From assembly GCF_001683795.1 (NCBI RefSeq), contig NZ_LIGX01000028.1, positions 62,001 through 126,000 on the forward strand: a DNA stretch of 64,000 bases. Reading direction: 5' to 3'. The first letter of the stretch is position 1; the number at the start of each line of letters is the position of its first letter. The translations under genes and the position numbers were made by a program. A model generated the notes under the pieces. The model saw only the letters and a program-made list of their open reading frames with translations, did not search any database and had not been told where the DNA came from. This DNA is from Neoakkermansia glycaniphila (GTDB lineage Bacteria; Verrucomicrobiota; Verrucomicrobiia; Verrucomicrobiales; Akkermansiaceae). Positions 9,359 to 18,814 of the stretch are shown here, piece by piece.

Positions 9359-9807
9359 CAGACCCGGCGAATCGTAATCCGCTTATAACGATCATCACCG
9401 TCTTCCGACACCGTCACGACCCCTTCGATCTCCTTGAGTGCATTATGCACCAAACGGCGATGATAGGCATTCAAGGGCGGCATCTTCTGCTCCTCACCCG
9501 ATTCCAGCACGCGTTCAGCCAAAGACCTTGCCTTGCCCAGCAGCCTCTCCTCACTCTTCTCGCGGTAATGGTCGCAATCGACCTTCACCCTCGGAGCATC
9601 CGGCAGAACATTCTGAATCATACGGTTGACGAGATACTGCAAATCGTCCAGACGATCACCGTCCTCACCGATGAGAAACCTGGCATCTTCCGATGCAATC
9701 TGAAGGCAGACGACACCGTCCTCCTCCGTCACATCGACATCATATGCGAAACCCATTGCATTCAGGATATCGCCCAACGACTTTTTGGCTACTTCAATCA
9801 AATCCAT
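9358..9807 (-). CDS. khpB: KH-R3H RNA-binding protein (Jag/KhpB-like, minimal form)
   Basis: 149 residues from ATG 9807 (MDLIEVAKKSLGDILNAMGF). A KH domain occupies residues 1-70, with the variant loop RFLIGEDGDRLDDLQYL. An R3H domain follows: ERLLGKARSLAERVLESG, then the motif around RRLVHNALKEIEG. In Firmicutes, KhpB/Jag binds RNA with KhpA and affects cell elongation and division. The Jag-N domain found in full-length Jag (over 200 residues) is missing, and no yidC or rpmH/rnpA neighbour is present. A longer in-frame start at 10035 would cross the promoter region of the pilin gene and has non-native composition, so the shorter start was chosen. Confidence 0.85.
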   Translation of the reverse strand: MDLIEVAKKSLGDILNAMGFAYDVDVTEEDGVVCLQIASEDARFLIGEDGDRLDDLQYLVNRMIQNVLPDAPRVKVDCDHYREKSEERLLGKARSLAERVLESGEEQKMPPLNAYHRRLVHNALKEIEGVVTVSEDGDDRYKRITIRRV

Positions 9808-10015
9808 AGGACATCTACAGTATTGCCTCAAAATGCCTCCGAGACAAGCATAAAGTGAACCAGTCCGGAGTAAAATCCGGTATATGCTCCATTTCCGCAC
9901 CACATGCAGCCATGCTGATTGCCCTGGTTCCAGCCCATCCGAGCCTCCGATCAACCTCACACGCAGGCACCAAGAACCAACCCCTCGCCCAAAATGCCAT
10001 CCTCTCGCTTTCCAC

Positions 10016-10043
10016 TTGCAAACCTCGGGGAACATGATACAAT
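10016..10043 (+). promoter_or_regulatory. Promoter of the pseudopilin gene
   Basis: TTGCAA (10016-10021) and TACAAT (10038-10043) are 16 bases apart. The -10 hexamer ends only 9 bases before the ATG at 10053, implying a very short leader. Confidence 0.5.
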
Positions 10044-10052
10044 CGGCGTGAT

Positions 10053-10676
10053 ATGAAATTGCGCTCTTTTTCCAGTTGCAAACGCGGATTTACGCTCATT
10101 GAAATCCTGATCGTCATGGCTATCATCGCCATTCTCGCTGCGATTGCCTATCCCATCATCACCTCCAAACTCGTCGAAGCCAAACGCATGGAATCGCGAA
10201 AACAGTGCACCGACATCGAAAAAGGAATCAAAGACTTTTATGAGGACTACAACACCTATCCCGTCAAGAATGAAGGCTCCATTGCCGACAGCGGATCCGG
10301 CACCACCATCCGCACCACGGAAAGAGACCCGAACGACCTCATCACCATCCTCTTCGGCAAGGAAAAATCCGAAAACCGCATCAACGAAAAGAAAATCCAA
10401 TACATCACCGGATCCATCGTTGAAACGAAAGTCAACGGCATCTACCGCCGCGGCGACAGCTACGGCTATTACGACCCGTGGGGCGAAGCCTACTACGTCG
10501 AAATCACCCACAATGTCGATGGAGAAGGCCTGAACGACCCCTGCGCCACCGGAACCAACAAATCCACGGATCAAAGCGTCATCGTCTGGGGTACCGGCCC
10601 CGACAAGGAAGGCCCTCGCGGCACCGGAGACAACACCAAAGACAACGTCTTCTCCTACAAAAGCGGCTCCAAATAA
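10053..10676 (+). CDS. Type II/IV pseudopilin (GspG-like)
   Basis: 207 residues. A short basic leader ends in the prepilin peptidase site RG|FTLIEI (cleavage after Gly-12), with Glu at mature position 5. It is followed by the hydrophobic helix LIVMAIIAILAAIAYP that anchors pilins in the inner membrane. The globular part carries YEDYNTYPVKNEG and YYDPWGEAYYVE, which match the GspG major-pseudopilin pattern (DPWG). It probably acts in type II secretion or a related pilus. No other secretion genes adjoin it; the two PilT ATPases are 23 kb away. DAHP synthase follows after 38 bases. Confidence 0.9.
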   Translation: MKLRSFSSCKRGFTLIEILIVMAIIAILAAIAYPIITSKLVEAKRMESRKQCTDIEKGIKDFYEDYNTYPVKNEGSIADSGSGTTIRTTERDPNDLITILFGKEKSENRINEKKIQYITGSIVETKVNGIYRRGDSYGYYDPWGEAYYVEITHNVDGEGLNDPCATGTNKSTDQSVIVWGTGPDKEGPRGTGDNTKDNVFSYKSGSK

Positions 10677-10714
10677 CCTCTTCAAAACTTTCGATCACCA
10701 CATAGCCTAAACCC

Positions 10715-11779
10715 ATGAGCTGGTTCCAAACGGATGACGTGCGCATCACGTCCATCAAACCCCTGATATCCCCCGCCATCCTCATTGAGGACTTCCCCTG
10801 CACGCCGGAAGTGGAGCAACTCGTCTCCGAAACGCGCCACAACCTCCAGCAATGCATCAAGGGAGACGACGACCGCCTGGCCGTCATCGTCGGCCCCTGC
10901 TCCATCCACGACCCCGAAGCTGCCGTCGACTACGCCGGCCGCCTTCGCTATGCGATGGACCGCTACAAGGACGACCTCCTGATCATCATGCGCGTCTACT
11001 TCGAAAAACCGCGCACCACCGTCGGCTGGAAGGGCCTCATCAACGACCCCTTCATGGATGGCACATTCAAAATCAACCGCGGCCTGCGCATGGCCCGCGG
11101 CCTCCTCATCCGCCTCGCGGAAATGGGAGTGCCCGCCGCCACCGAATTCCTCGACACGATCTCACCGCAGTACATCGCCGACCTCATCACATGGGGAGCC
11201 ATCGGAGCACGCACCACCGAAAGCCAGGTGCACCGCGAACTCGCCTCCGGCCTCTCCATGCCTGTCGGATTCAAAAACGGCACCTCCGGCAGCACGCAAA
11301 TCGCCATCGACGCCATCGTCTCCGCCTCCAACCCGCACAGCTTCCTCTCCGTCACCAAACAGGGTGGAGCAGCCATCGTCTCCACCTCCGGCAACGACAC
11401 CTGCCATCTCATCCTCCGCGGTTCCAGCCACGGCACGAACTACGATGAGGAACACGTTCGCAAAGCGTGGGAAACCCAGCAGAAAGCCGGCATCTCCAAC
11501 CGCCTGATGATCGACTGCTCGCACGGCAACAGCAACAAGGACTGGCGCAACCAGGCCGTCGTCGCGCAGAACATCGCCGAACAACTTGCCGAAGGATCGG
11601 AACTCGTCGCTTCCGTCATGATCGAAAGCAACATCGTCTGTGGAGCACAGCCCAACAAGCCCCCCTTGAAATACGGGCAGAGCATCACGGACCAATGCGT
11701 CGGATGGGAAGAAACCCTCGACATCTTCGAAACGCTGGCCGAAGCAGTCCGGAAACGCCGGGCCCGCACACAGGCATAA
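10715..11779 (+). CDS. 3-deoxy-7-phosphoheptulonate synthase (DAHP synthase, class I)
   Basis: 354 residues, normal for the AroF/AroG/AroH type (about 350). It condenses phosphoenolpyruvate and erythrose 4-phosphate in the first step of aromatic amino acid synthesis. Diagnostic stretches are GPCSIHDPEAAVDYAGRL, MRVYFEKPRTTVGWKGL (PEP/E4P binding), ARTTESQVHRELASGL and the metal-site region DCSHGNSNKDW. The N-terminal extension of about 50 residues is where feedback inhibition is sensed in the E. coli enzymes, but which amino acid acts here cannot be read. aroA is present separately at 36.7 kb. The gene ends at a hairpin. Which of the three isozyme names applies is undecidable from sequence alone. 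Confidence 0.96.
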   Translation: MSWFQTDDVRITSIKPLISPAILIEDFPCTPEVEQLVSETRHNLQQCIKGDDDRLAVIVGPCSIHDPEAAVDYAGRLRYAMDRYKDDLLIIMRVYFEKPRTTVGWKGLINDPFMDGTFKINRGLRMARGLLIRLAEMGVPAATEFLDTISPQYIADLITWGAIGARTTESQVHRELASGLSMPVGFKNGTSGSTQIAIDAIVSASNPHSFLSVTKQGGAAIVSTSGNDTCHLILRGSSHGTNYDEEHVRKAWETQQKAGISNRLMIDCSHGNSNKDWRNQAVVAQNIAEQLAEGSELVASVMIESNIVCGAQPNKPPLKYGQSITDQCVGWEETLDIFETLAEAVRKRRARTQA

Positions 11780-11785
11780 AACCTC

Positions 11786-11824
11786 CGCCCGCATGAAAGA
11801 ACCGCCTTCATGCGGGCGTATTAT
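11786..11824 (+). terminator. Hairpin terminator after the DAHP synthase gene
   Basis: A perfect 12-bp stem (11786-11797 with 11807-11818) has a 9-base loop and lies 6 bases after the stop. The tail TATTATA is T-poor, so termination may be partial. The same TATTATA could serve as the -10 of the GH2 gene that follows. Confidence 0.7.
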
Positions 11825-11860
11825 AGAAACCCGGCACCCATCGTCTCGCACCACATTCAT

Positions 11861-14839
11861 ATGAAAACACACTGGACATTACTTCTCACTCTCGGTATCT
11901 CCGTTGCCAACGCAGCGCCCTTGCCCGCTACCCAGCGTGAAACATTCGACTTCGGCTGGAAACACGCCCGCTTCGGCAACATGCCCGACGGCACCGTACA
12001 GCCTGAACCCGGAGCGGAATCCGCCCCCCTCACCTCTTCCAGCCACGAACACCAGAACATCGCCATGAACGCGATGGACGGCAACCGCAACACACGCTGG
12101 TGCGCCGCCAACGCCAACCCCGGCCACTACATCACAGCCGACTTCGGCAAACCCGTAGCCGTCAGCCAAATCAACGTCATCTGGGAAAAAGCTGCACCGC
12201 GCGACTACGTCATCTCCGGTTCCGATAACGGCAAAACGTGGACCGACATCGCCGCCCGCATCGGCGACAACGGAACGGAATCGGCGCAAAACCTCTACGG
12301 CAAAAACCAAAAACCTGCCGACTCTCGCGCTTACCGCTACTACAAATTCACCGTCAACGGAACTGGAGGCGGCAACTGGGCCAGCATCCGGGAAATCGAA
12401 TTCACCGATGCCGCCGGAAAGAAAATCAAACCCGCCGGCGAAAAACTCAATGCCAACAAAGTACCGTTCGGAACCAACTTCGACGACACAAAATGGCGCT
12501 CCCTCAACCTCCCGCACGACTGGGCCATCGAAGGCCCCTTCCGCCCCGAACTTGAAAACGAAACCGGCAAACTCCCGTGGGTCGGCATCGGCTGGTACCG
12601 CAAAAGCTTCGACGTACCCGCCGATGCAGGAGAACACCGCTACTACCTCGACTTCGACGGAGTCCTCTCCATGCCCAAAGTCTACGTCAACGGCGAACTT
12701 GCCGGAGAATGGGGCTACGGATACTCCTCCTTCCGCGTAGACATCAGCAAACACCTCAAACCCGGCCAGAAAAACACCGTCGCCGTCCGTGCGGAAAACC
12801 TTCCGCGCTCATCGCGCTGGTACCCGGGCGCAGGCATCTACCGCCACGTATGGCTCACCAAAACCAACCCCGTCCATGTCGACAACTGGGGCGTATCCAT
12901 CACCACCCCCCAAGTCTCCAACGACAGAGCCACGGTCGAAATCAAAACAACCGTCCTCAACACATCGGACAAACCCGCTACCGTCTCCGTTGAAAACGCC
13001 GTCGCAGGCGTAGCCGGAGCTGCGGGCAAACCAGAAACCGTCACCATCCCCGCCGGACAAAGCAAGGAAATCACCTCCACCATCCAACTCGGCAACCCCA
13101 AACTCTGGGATCTTGACACCCCCCATCTCTACGACCTCGCCACCACCATCAAACTGGACGGCAAAATCATCGACAAAGTCAACAACACCTTCGGCGTACG
13201 CACCGTCGAATGGAAACCCGATGGCTTCTACCTCAACGGCCGCAAAGTCCGCATCAACGGCGTCTGCCAGCATCACGACCTCGGACCGCTCGGTGCCGCC
13301 GTCTATGCGCGCGGCTACGAACGCCAGCTCGAAATCCTCAAGGAAATGGGGGTCAACTCCATCCGCACCTCACACAACCCGCCCGCTCCCGAACTGCTGG
13401 AAGCGTGCGACCGCATGGGCATCCTCGTCGACAACGAACTCTTCGACATCTGGGAACATCAGAAATACGACAAAGCCAACGGCTACCACATCCTCTGGAA
13501 AGACTGGCACGTCAAAGACCTCCAGAACTTCGTCAAACGCGACCGCAACCACCCCAGCGTCATCTGCTGGAGCGCCGGCAACGAAATCGACGAACAGGGC
13601 ACCGCTCGCGGCAAAGAAGTAGCTCAGGAACTCGTCCGCCTCTTCCACGAAGCGGATCCCTCCCGCAAAGTCACCGTCGGCTGCAACAACCCCAATGCAT
13701 GGAAAAACGGCTTCGGCGAAATCTTCGACATCTACGGCTTCAACTACAAACCCCACCTCTACGGCGAATTCATCAAACAGCGCCCGAACCAGCCGGTCAT
13801 CGCCTCCGAAACCTCCTCCTGCGTCTCCACGCGCGGCGAATACTACTTCCCCGTCAAATGGGGAATCGGAGACGGCTTCTTCAACTACCAGGTCAGCTCC
13901 TACGACCTCTACGCCCCCGGCTGGGCCTACCGCCCCGACCGCGAATTCGCCGCACAGGACGCCAACCCCAACATCGCGGGCGAATACGTATGGACCGGAT
14001 TCGACTACCTCGGCGAACCCACCCCGTACAACCAGGACCGCGCCAATGCAGGCAACTTCTCCAACCCTGAAGAAGCCAAAGCAGCCCTCGAACGCTTCGC
14101 CGCGCTCGGCAACAAAGCGCCCTCACGCAGCTCCTACTTCGGAATCGTAGACCTCTGCGGCTTCCCGAAAGACCGCTTCTTCATCTACCAGGTACACTGG
14201 CGTCCTGATCTGAAAATGGCCCACATCCTCCCCCACTGGAACTGGGAAGGCCGTGAAGGGGAAATCACCCCCGTCCATGTCTACTCCTCGGGCGACACCG
14301 CCGAACTCTTCCTCAACGGAAAATCGCAGGGTGTACGCGTCAAAAAACCGGGCAGCGACACCGAAGGCTACCGCTTCTTCTGGAACGACGTCAAATATGA
14401 ACCCGGTGAACTCAAAGTAGTCGTCACCAAAAACGGCCAGCCCTGGGCAACCGCTACTCGCGCCACCACAGGCAAAACGGCAGCCATCGACCTTCAGGCC
14501 GACCGCACCGCCATCGCCGGAGATGCACGCGACATCAGCTACGTCACCGTCACCATGAAAGACGCCAAGGGCAACACCGTACCCACCGCCAAAGAACCGC
14601 TCACCTTCACCGTCAATGGCCCGGCTGAAATCATCGGCGTGTGCAACGGCAACCCGGTCGACCTCTCCGGCTTCCAGAAAAACACCATCGATGCCTTCAA
14701 CGGCCTTGCACAAGTCATCGTGCGTGGCAAACGCGGCGAAAGCGGCCCCGTCACCCTCACGGCCACATCGCCCGGCATCAAAACAGCCACCATCAAACTC
14801 AACATCGCCAAACCGACTGCCGAACAACTCAAAAAATAA
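11861..14839 (+). CDS. Secreted GH2 beta-galactosidase with inserted discoidin-like domain
   Basis: 992 residues from ATG 11861. That start gives a clean signal peptide (residues 1-19, ending SVANA); a start 51 bases earlier would not. The GH2 sugar-binding beta-sandwich begins at FDFGWKHARFG (29-39), is interrupted by a discoidin/CBM32-like module (about 50-185: MDGNRNTRWCA, HYITADFGKPVAVSQI) and resumes at FDDTKWRSLNLPHDW. The TIM barrel runs from about 455 to 760. The acid/base is Glu-575 in SAGNEI and the probable nucleophile Glu-650 in VIASETSS. A C-terminal DUF4982/Ig-like part ends the protein. GH2 enzymes remove terminal galactose or related sugars; on an exported enzyme, host mucin glycans are the likely substrate, but that is inference. 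Confidence 0.93.
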   Translation: MKTHWTLLLTLGISVANAAPLPATQRETFDFGWKHARFGNMPDGTVQPEPGAESAPLTSSSHEHQNIAMNAMDGNRNTRWCAANANPGHYITADFGKPVAVSQINVIWEKAAPRDYVISGSDNGKTWTDIAARIGDNGTESAQNLYGKNQKPADSRAYRYYKFTVNGTGGGNWASIREIEFTDAAGKKIKPAGEKLNANKVPFGTNFDDTKWRSLNLPHDWAIEGPFRPELENETGKLPWVGIGWYRKSFDVPADAGEHRYYLDFDGVLSMPKVYVNGELAGEWGYGYSSFRVDISKHLKPGQKNTVAVRAENLPRSSRWYPGAGIYRHVWLTKTNPVHVDNWGVSITTPQVSNDRATVEIKTTVLNTSDKPATVSVENAVAGVAGAAGKPETVTIPAGQSKEITSTIQLGNPKLWDLDTPHLYDLATTIKLDGKIIDKVNNTFGVRTVEWKPDGFYLNGRKVRINGVCQHHDLGPLGAAVYARGYERQLEILKEMGVNSIRTSHNPPAPELLEACDRMGILVDNELFDIWEHQKYDKANGYHILWKDWHVKDLQNFVKRDRNHPSVICWSAGNEIDEQGTARGKEVAQELVRLFHEADPSRKVTVGCNNPNAWKNGFGEIFDIYGFNYKPHLYGEFIKQRPNQPVIASETSSCVSTRGEYYFPVKWGIGDGFFNYQVSSYDLYAPGWAYRPDREFAAQDANPNIAGEYVWTGFDYLGEPTPYNQDRANAGNFSNPEEAKAALERFAALGNKAPSRSSYFGIVDLCGFPKDRFFIYQVHWRPDLKMAHILPHWNWEGREGEITPVHVYSSGDTAELFLNGKSQGVRVKKPGSDTEGYRFFWNDVKYEPGELKVVVTKNGQPWATATRATTGKTAAIDLQADRTAIAGDARDISYVTVTMKDAKGNTVPTAKEPLTFTVNGPAEIIGVCNGNPVDLSGFQKNTIDAFNGLAQVIVRGKRGESGPVTLTATSPGIKTATIKLNIAKPTAEQLKK

Positions 14840-14942
14840 CACGGCGTCCATTCGGAAAAACATCAAGCGCTGTTCCGCACACCGGAGCAGCTCTTCTTGT
14901 ATCCCCTTAAAATCACAACTGCGTAACAACACCTCAACAACC

Positions 14943-14973
14943 TTGACCCGGAGGCGCAAATCTGTTCTATATA
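14943..14973 (+). promoter_or_regulatory. Probable promoter of the first Sel1 gene
   Basis: TTGACC (14943-14948) is followed 19 bases on by TATATA (14968-14973), 25 bases before the ATG at 14999. The spacing is longer than ideal. A TTGACC hexamer also precedes the third Sel1 gene. Confidence 0.45.
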
Positions 14974-14998
14974 GAAAAGAACCACCCGCAGCCTCCCC

Positions 14999-17449
14999 AT
15001 GCCGACCATCCGAACCCTCCTGCCGACCCTCGCCCTCCTGCTCCCGTCCATCGTCTGGAATGCCTCCGCAGACACCAGACGGGAAACGACCGAAATGCGT
15101 AAACTCAGGCAAAAAGCCGAACAAGGCAATGCCGAAGCGCAAAACAAACTTGGCAACCGATACGCCGAAGGCATCGGAACAGCCGCAGCCCCGGAACAAG
15201 CCTTCCACTGGTACAGCCGGGCAGCCGCACAAAACAACCTCGCCGCCACCACCAGCATGGGCATCTGCTACCTGCGGGGACTCGGCACCGAACCCGATGC
15301 GGAAAAAGCCCTCCAGTACCTCCATCGCGCCGCAGGCAGGGAAAGCCCCCGTGCCTGCGCCCTGCTGGGAGTCTGCTACATACAGGGCCATGGCACCCCG
15401 CAGAACATCAGGCAAGGCCTCACCTACCTCCGGAAAGCGGCAAACCAAAACAACGCCTCGGCCCAACACAACCTCGGAGCCTGCTATGCCGCCGGAATCG
15501 GCCTTGCCCAAGACGAAGTCGCTGCCTTCTTCTGGTACGAAAAAGCGGCCGAACAAGGCTACGCCCCTGCCCAGTACAACCTCGGCCTCTACTACGAACA
15601 CGGCAAAGGCACCCCACCCTCGCGCCGCACCGCCGCCTACTGGTATGAAAAGGCAGCCGAACAGGGAAACACCGACGCCGCAACCGCCCTCGCCGTCCTC
15701 TGCCTGAACAGCGAAGGCATCCATCAAGACCTCCCGAAAGGAATCTCCCTCATGAAACAGGCGGCCGAACAAGGCAACCCGCAGGCGCAGTACAACCTCG
15801 CCCTCTGCTACAGAGAAGGCAAAGGCGTCTCGAAAAATCCGGCGCTCGTCCGGGCCTGGCTCATGCGCGCAGCCGAACAAAACCACATCGCCTCGCAATA
15901 CCTCCTTGCCCGCACCTGCACATCCGAAGAAGGAATCATCCACACCCCGGAAGAGGCGGCCTCATGGTACCGGAAAGCGGCAGAACAAAACCACCCCGAA
16001 TCCCAGTATGAACTGGGCATGAGCTACTACACCGCAGATGGCGTCCCATACGACCCCGAACAAGCCGTCGAATGGTTCAGGCGCGCCGCCGTCCAACACC
16101 ACCCCAAAGCCCTGAACATGCTCGGCATCTGCTACACGCAGGGCATCGGAATACAACCGGACGCACAGCAGGCTTTCGAACACTTCTCCCGGGCAGCAGC
16201 CCTCAACGACCCGACGGCGCAATACAACCTCGCCGCCAGCCTCTCCACCGGCAGCGGCACCGCAACCGACCCGCAGCAAGCGGCACACTATTACCGGGAA
16301 GCCGCCATGCAAGGCCACCGCGAAGCCCGGTACCGGCTGGCAAACAGCTACGCCACAGGCACCGGACTCCCGCAGGACTGGGAACAAGCCATCCGCTGGT
16401 ATCGAATGGCCGCCGCTCAAAAACATCCGGAAGCCCTCCGGCAACTCGGCCTCTGCTATGCCGAAGGCCACGGCATCCCGCCCGATGGACAACAAGCCAT
16501 CCTCTTCCTTCAGGAAGCCGTCAAGCAAGGCAGCACCGCCGCATGGAACGACCTCTGCTCCCGGCAAAATCCCCCGGAACCGGCGCATGACTTCGACACC
16601 CTCCTCCTCCATGCAGAACAAGGCTCGCCGGAAGCCCGATACGCACTCGCGGAACAATACGCCCGCAGCGACCGCTCCGGGCCAGGCATGAAAAAAGCAT
16701 TCCGATGGTACCTCCTTGCGGCGGAACAAGGCCTGCCGCAGGCTCAGCATAAAACGGCCCTTTGCTACGGAAAAGGCGCAGGCACACCGGCAAATGCACA
16801 GGAAGCAGCAGCCTGGCACCTCAAGGCAGCTCTTCAGGAGCACCCCGACTCCCTGTATCGGCTCGCCGTCTGCCGGCAATGGGGCATCGGCACTGCCATC
16901 GACATCCCTGCCGCCGAACGCAACTACCGGCAGGCAGCAAACCTCGGGCACCCGCAAGCCCAACGCAACCTTGCCCTGCTCCTCGCCACCCGGGCCAAAA
17001 CGCCCGGAGACCGCGAACAGGCGCTCTCCTCCATGACCACCGCCGCCGAACACAACGATGCGGAAGCCCAGTACATCCTCGGCACATGGTTGGAACGAGG
17101 CACCTGCTCCGCTCCGAACACCGACGCAGCTCTGCACTGGTACTGCAAAGCTGCCGCCAACCGCCATGCAGGTGCACAAAACACACTCGGATGGCACTTC
17201 CAGCACGGCATCTGCGTCCCCCAATCCCATCGGCAGGCTGCCGACTGGTATGCCAAAGCCGCACAACGGGGCGACCCTACCGCCATCCTCCGATTCGCAC
17301 TGGTCGGTAGAGGCATAACCCACACACCCTGGAACACCCACCCGGCACCGGAAACACCGCCGCGCCGCCATCGGGACGAACCGGACACGGCACCTCACTT
17401 ATTGCCGCAGCCACCTCCCGTCCGCATCCATCTCGATGCAGCTCCCTGA
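14999..17449 (+). CDS. Secreted Sel1-repeat protein (816 aa)
   Basis: 816 residues with a signal peptide (1-24, ending WNASAD) and then about 20 Sel1-like repeats of roughly 36 residues with the pattern AEQGNAEAQNKLGNRYAEGI. Sel1 repeats form alpha-helical solenoids that act as protein-binding scaffolds; no enzyme motif is visible. The tail beyond repeat 20 (RRHRDEPDTAPHLL) is proline- and charge-rich. It is the first of five tandem Sel1 genes and has the strongest native codon bias of the group (almost all C/G third positions), unlike the third and fifth members. Promoter elements lie just upstream. Surface or periplasmic scaffolding is inference. Confidence 0.9.
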   Translation: MPTIRTLLPTLALLLPSIVWNASADTRRETTEMRKLRQKAEQGNAEAQNKLGNRYAEGIGTAAAPEQAFHWYSRAAAQNNLAATTSMGICYLRGLGTEPDAEKALQYLHRAAGRESPRACALLGVCYIQGHGTPQNIRQGLTYLRKAANQNNASAQHNLGACYAAGIGLAQDEVAAFFWYEKAAEQGYAPAQYNLGLYYEHGKGTPPSRRTAAYWYEKAAEQGNTDAATALAVLCLNSEGIHQDLPKGISLMKQAAEQGNPQAQYNLALCYREGKGVSKNPALVRAWLMRAAEQNHIASQYLLARTCTSEEGIIHTPEEAASWYRKAAEQNHPESQYELGMSYYTADGVPYDPEQAVEWFRRAAVQHHPKALNMLGICYTQGIGIQPDAQQAFEHFSRAAALNDPTAQYNLAASLSTGSGTATDPQQAAHYYREAAMQGHREARYRLANSYATGTGLPQDWEQAIRWYRMAAAQKHPEALRQLGLCYAEGHGIPPDGQQAILFLQEAVKQGSTAAWNDLCSRQNPPEPAHDFDTLLLHAEQGSPEARYALAEQYARSDRSGPGMKKAFRWYLLAAEQGLPQAQHKTALCYGKGAGTPANAQEAAAWHLKAALQEHPDSLYRLAVCRQWGIGTAIDIPAAERNYRQAANLGHPQAQRNLALLLATRAKTPGDREQALSSMTTAAEHNDAEAQYILGTWLERGTCSAPNTDAALHWYCKAAANRHAGAQNTLGWHFQHGICVPQSHRQAADWYAKAAQRGDPTAILRFALVGRGITHTPWNTHPAPETPPRRHRDEPDTAPHLLPQPPPVRIHLDAAP

Positions 17450-17869
17450 AAAACGGGCCATCCATCGCGGCCACAACCATCCCGCCGCTCCCTGCGTGGA
17501 AAACGCCATACCCGTATCCGGAATGTACACCAATAAAAAAATTGGGAAATAATCCTTTTTTTTCAGACGATGCCATTCCTCAAACGTTATTCTAAGAGAA
17601 ACCGCCCTAAAACGGCCATCCAGTCTACTCAAAAACAACCACCGGAACAACCGCATTCCCCCAAAACATATGGAACACGAACAACACCGCACCTCGTGCC
17701 AACCCCTCTTTCACCCGAACCTCCTCACACCTTCCACCAGCTCACCGCACACATTCCGGCAGCAACGGACGCAACTCACCCTGTGGATACCCTCCGCCCC
17801 GCCCCGCAAGCCTCTCCGGCGCCCCCGTATCACCCTGCCCAACTGACAATCAAAAACATCCCTTCAAAC

Positions 17870-18730
17870 ATGTCGAAACAATTCTCCCTCATGACCATAG
17901 ATCACACCTCAACACCTTGGCTCGCCCCCATCCATCCGGCGGACACCTTGCCCCAACGCATCGAAAAACTCCTTGCCCCCGACAGCGACCCCGAACATAA
18001 AAAAGAAGCCTTCCAATGGCTCCTGCTCGAAGCCGAACTCGGCAACACCATAGCGCAGCACCGCCTCTGCCGCTGCTATCTCACCGGGTGCGGCACGCGC
18101 AAAGACTTCCGGCAAGCATCCCGGTGGTGCCGCAAAGCTGCCGAGCAAAACCACATCTCCGCCCAGTACGAACTGGCCGAACTCTACAGCCATGGCCGCG
18201 GCGTCACCCGCAACCAGGTCGTCGCCGCCAAATGGTACAGAAAAGCGGCACGCCAGAACCACCTGCCCGCGCAGGCCGAACTCGGCAGACGCTACGGCAT
18301 CGGTAAAGGAGTGCCGCACAACGAAGGCAAAGCTGCATACTGGTACGGCCTCGCCGCCGAACAAGGCCTCGCCTGCGCCCAGTACCAGCTCGCCATCCGG
18401 TACATCCATGGAGCTGGCCTCCCAGCCAACCCGCAACATGCCTATGCATGGTGCCGCCTCTCTGCCGAACAGGGATATGCACAGGCGCAAACCTGCCTCG
18501 GCTGGATGTACGCGGACGGCTTCGGCACTCGTCACGACCCGGAACTCGCCGTCCAGTGGTACCTGAAAGCCGCAGAACAAATGCAGCCGCAAGCCCACTA
18601 CAACCTTGGAAAACTGTATGCGGAAGGCTCCCGCATCAGGCAAAACATGCAGGAAGCCCGCAAACACCTCGAACAGGCCGCGGAATACGGCTACCAACCC
18701 GCTCAAGAAGCGCTGCTCACTCTACACTGA
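17870..18730 (+). CDS. Sel1-repeat protein without signal peptide (286 aa)
   Basis: 286 residues from ATG 17870 (MSKQFSLMTIDHTST). The frame stays open upstream to an ATG at 17570, which would add 100 proline/threonine-rich residues of low complexity. The shorter start was chosen because the added part looks like neither a signal peptide nor Sel1 repeats, but the longer form cannot be excluded. Six or seven Sel1 repeats follow, for example AEQNHISAQYELAELYSHGR and AAEQGLACAQYQLAIRY. Lacking an export signal, it would be cytoplasmic, unlike its tandem paralogues. This makes it the odd member of the cluster. Confidence 0.75.
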   Translation: MSKQFSLMTIDHTSTPWLAPIHPADTLPQRIEKLLAPDSDPEHKKEAFQWLLLEAELGNTIAQHRLCRCYLTGCGTRKDFRQASRWCRKAAEQNHISAQYELAELYSHGRGVTRNQVVAAKWYRKAARQNHLPAQAELGRRYGIGKGVPHNEGKAAYWYGLAAEQGLACAQYQLAIRYIHGAGLPANPQHAYAWCRLSAEQGYAQAQTCLGWMYADGFGTRHDPELAVQWYLKAAEQMQPQAHYNLGKLYAEGSRIRQNMQEARKHLEQAAEYGYQPAQEALLTLH

Positions 18731-18764
18731 GGCATATGGTCACAGAAAATCGTCAAAATTATCC

Positions 18765-18794
18765 TTGACCTCAACTCACCGAAAACCATACCAT
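18765..18794 (+). promoter_or_regulatory. Probable promoter of the third Sel1 gene
   Basis: TTGACC (18765-18770) and TACCAT (18789-18794) are 18 bases apart, 20 bases before the ATG at 18815. Confidence 0.5.
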
Positions 18795-18814
18795 GTAAAC
18801 GGAAACCTTTTCCC

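Noticed and set aside
17570..17869. 100-residue N-terminal extension of the second Sel1 protein
   Set aside because: It is Pro/Thr-rich with no signal peptide or repeat, so the ATG at 17870 was preferred; left as a stated alternative.
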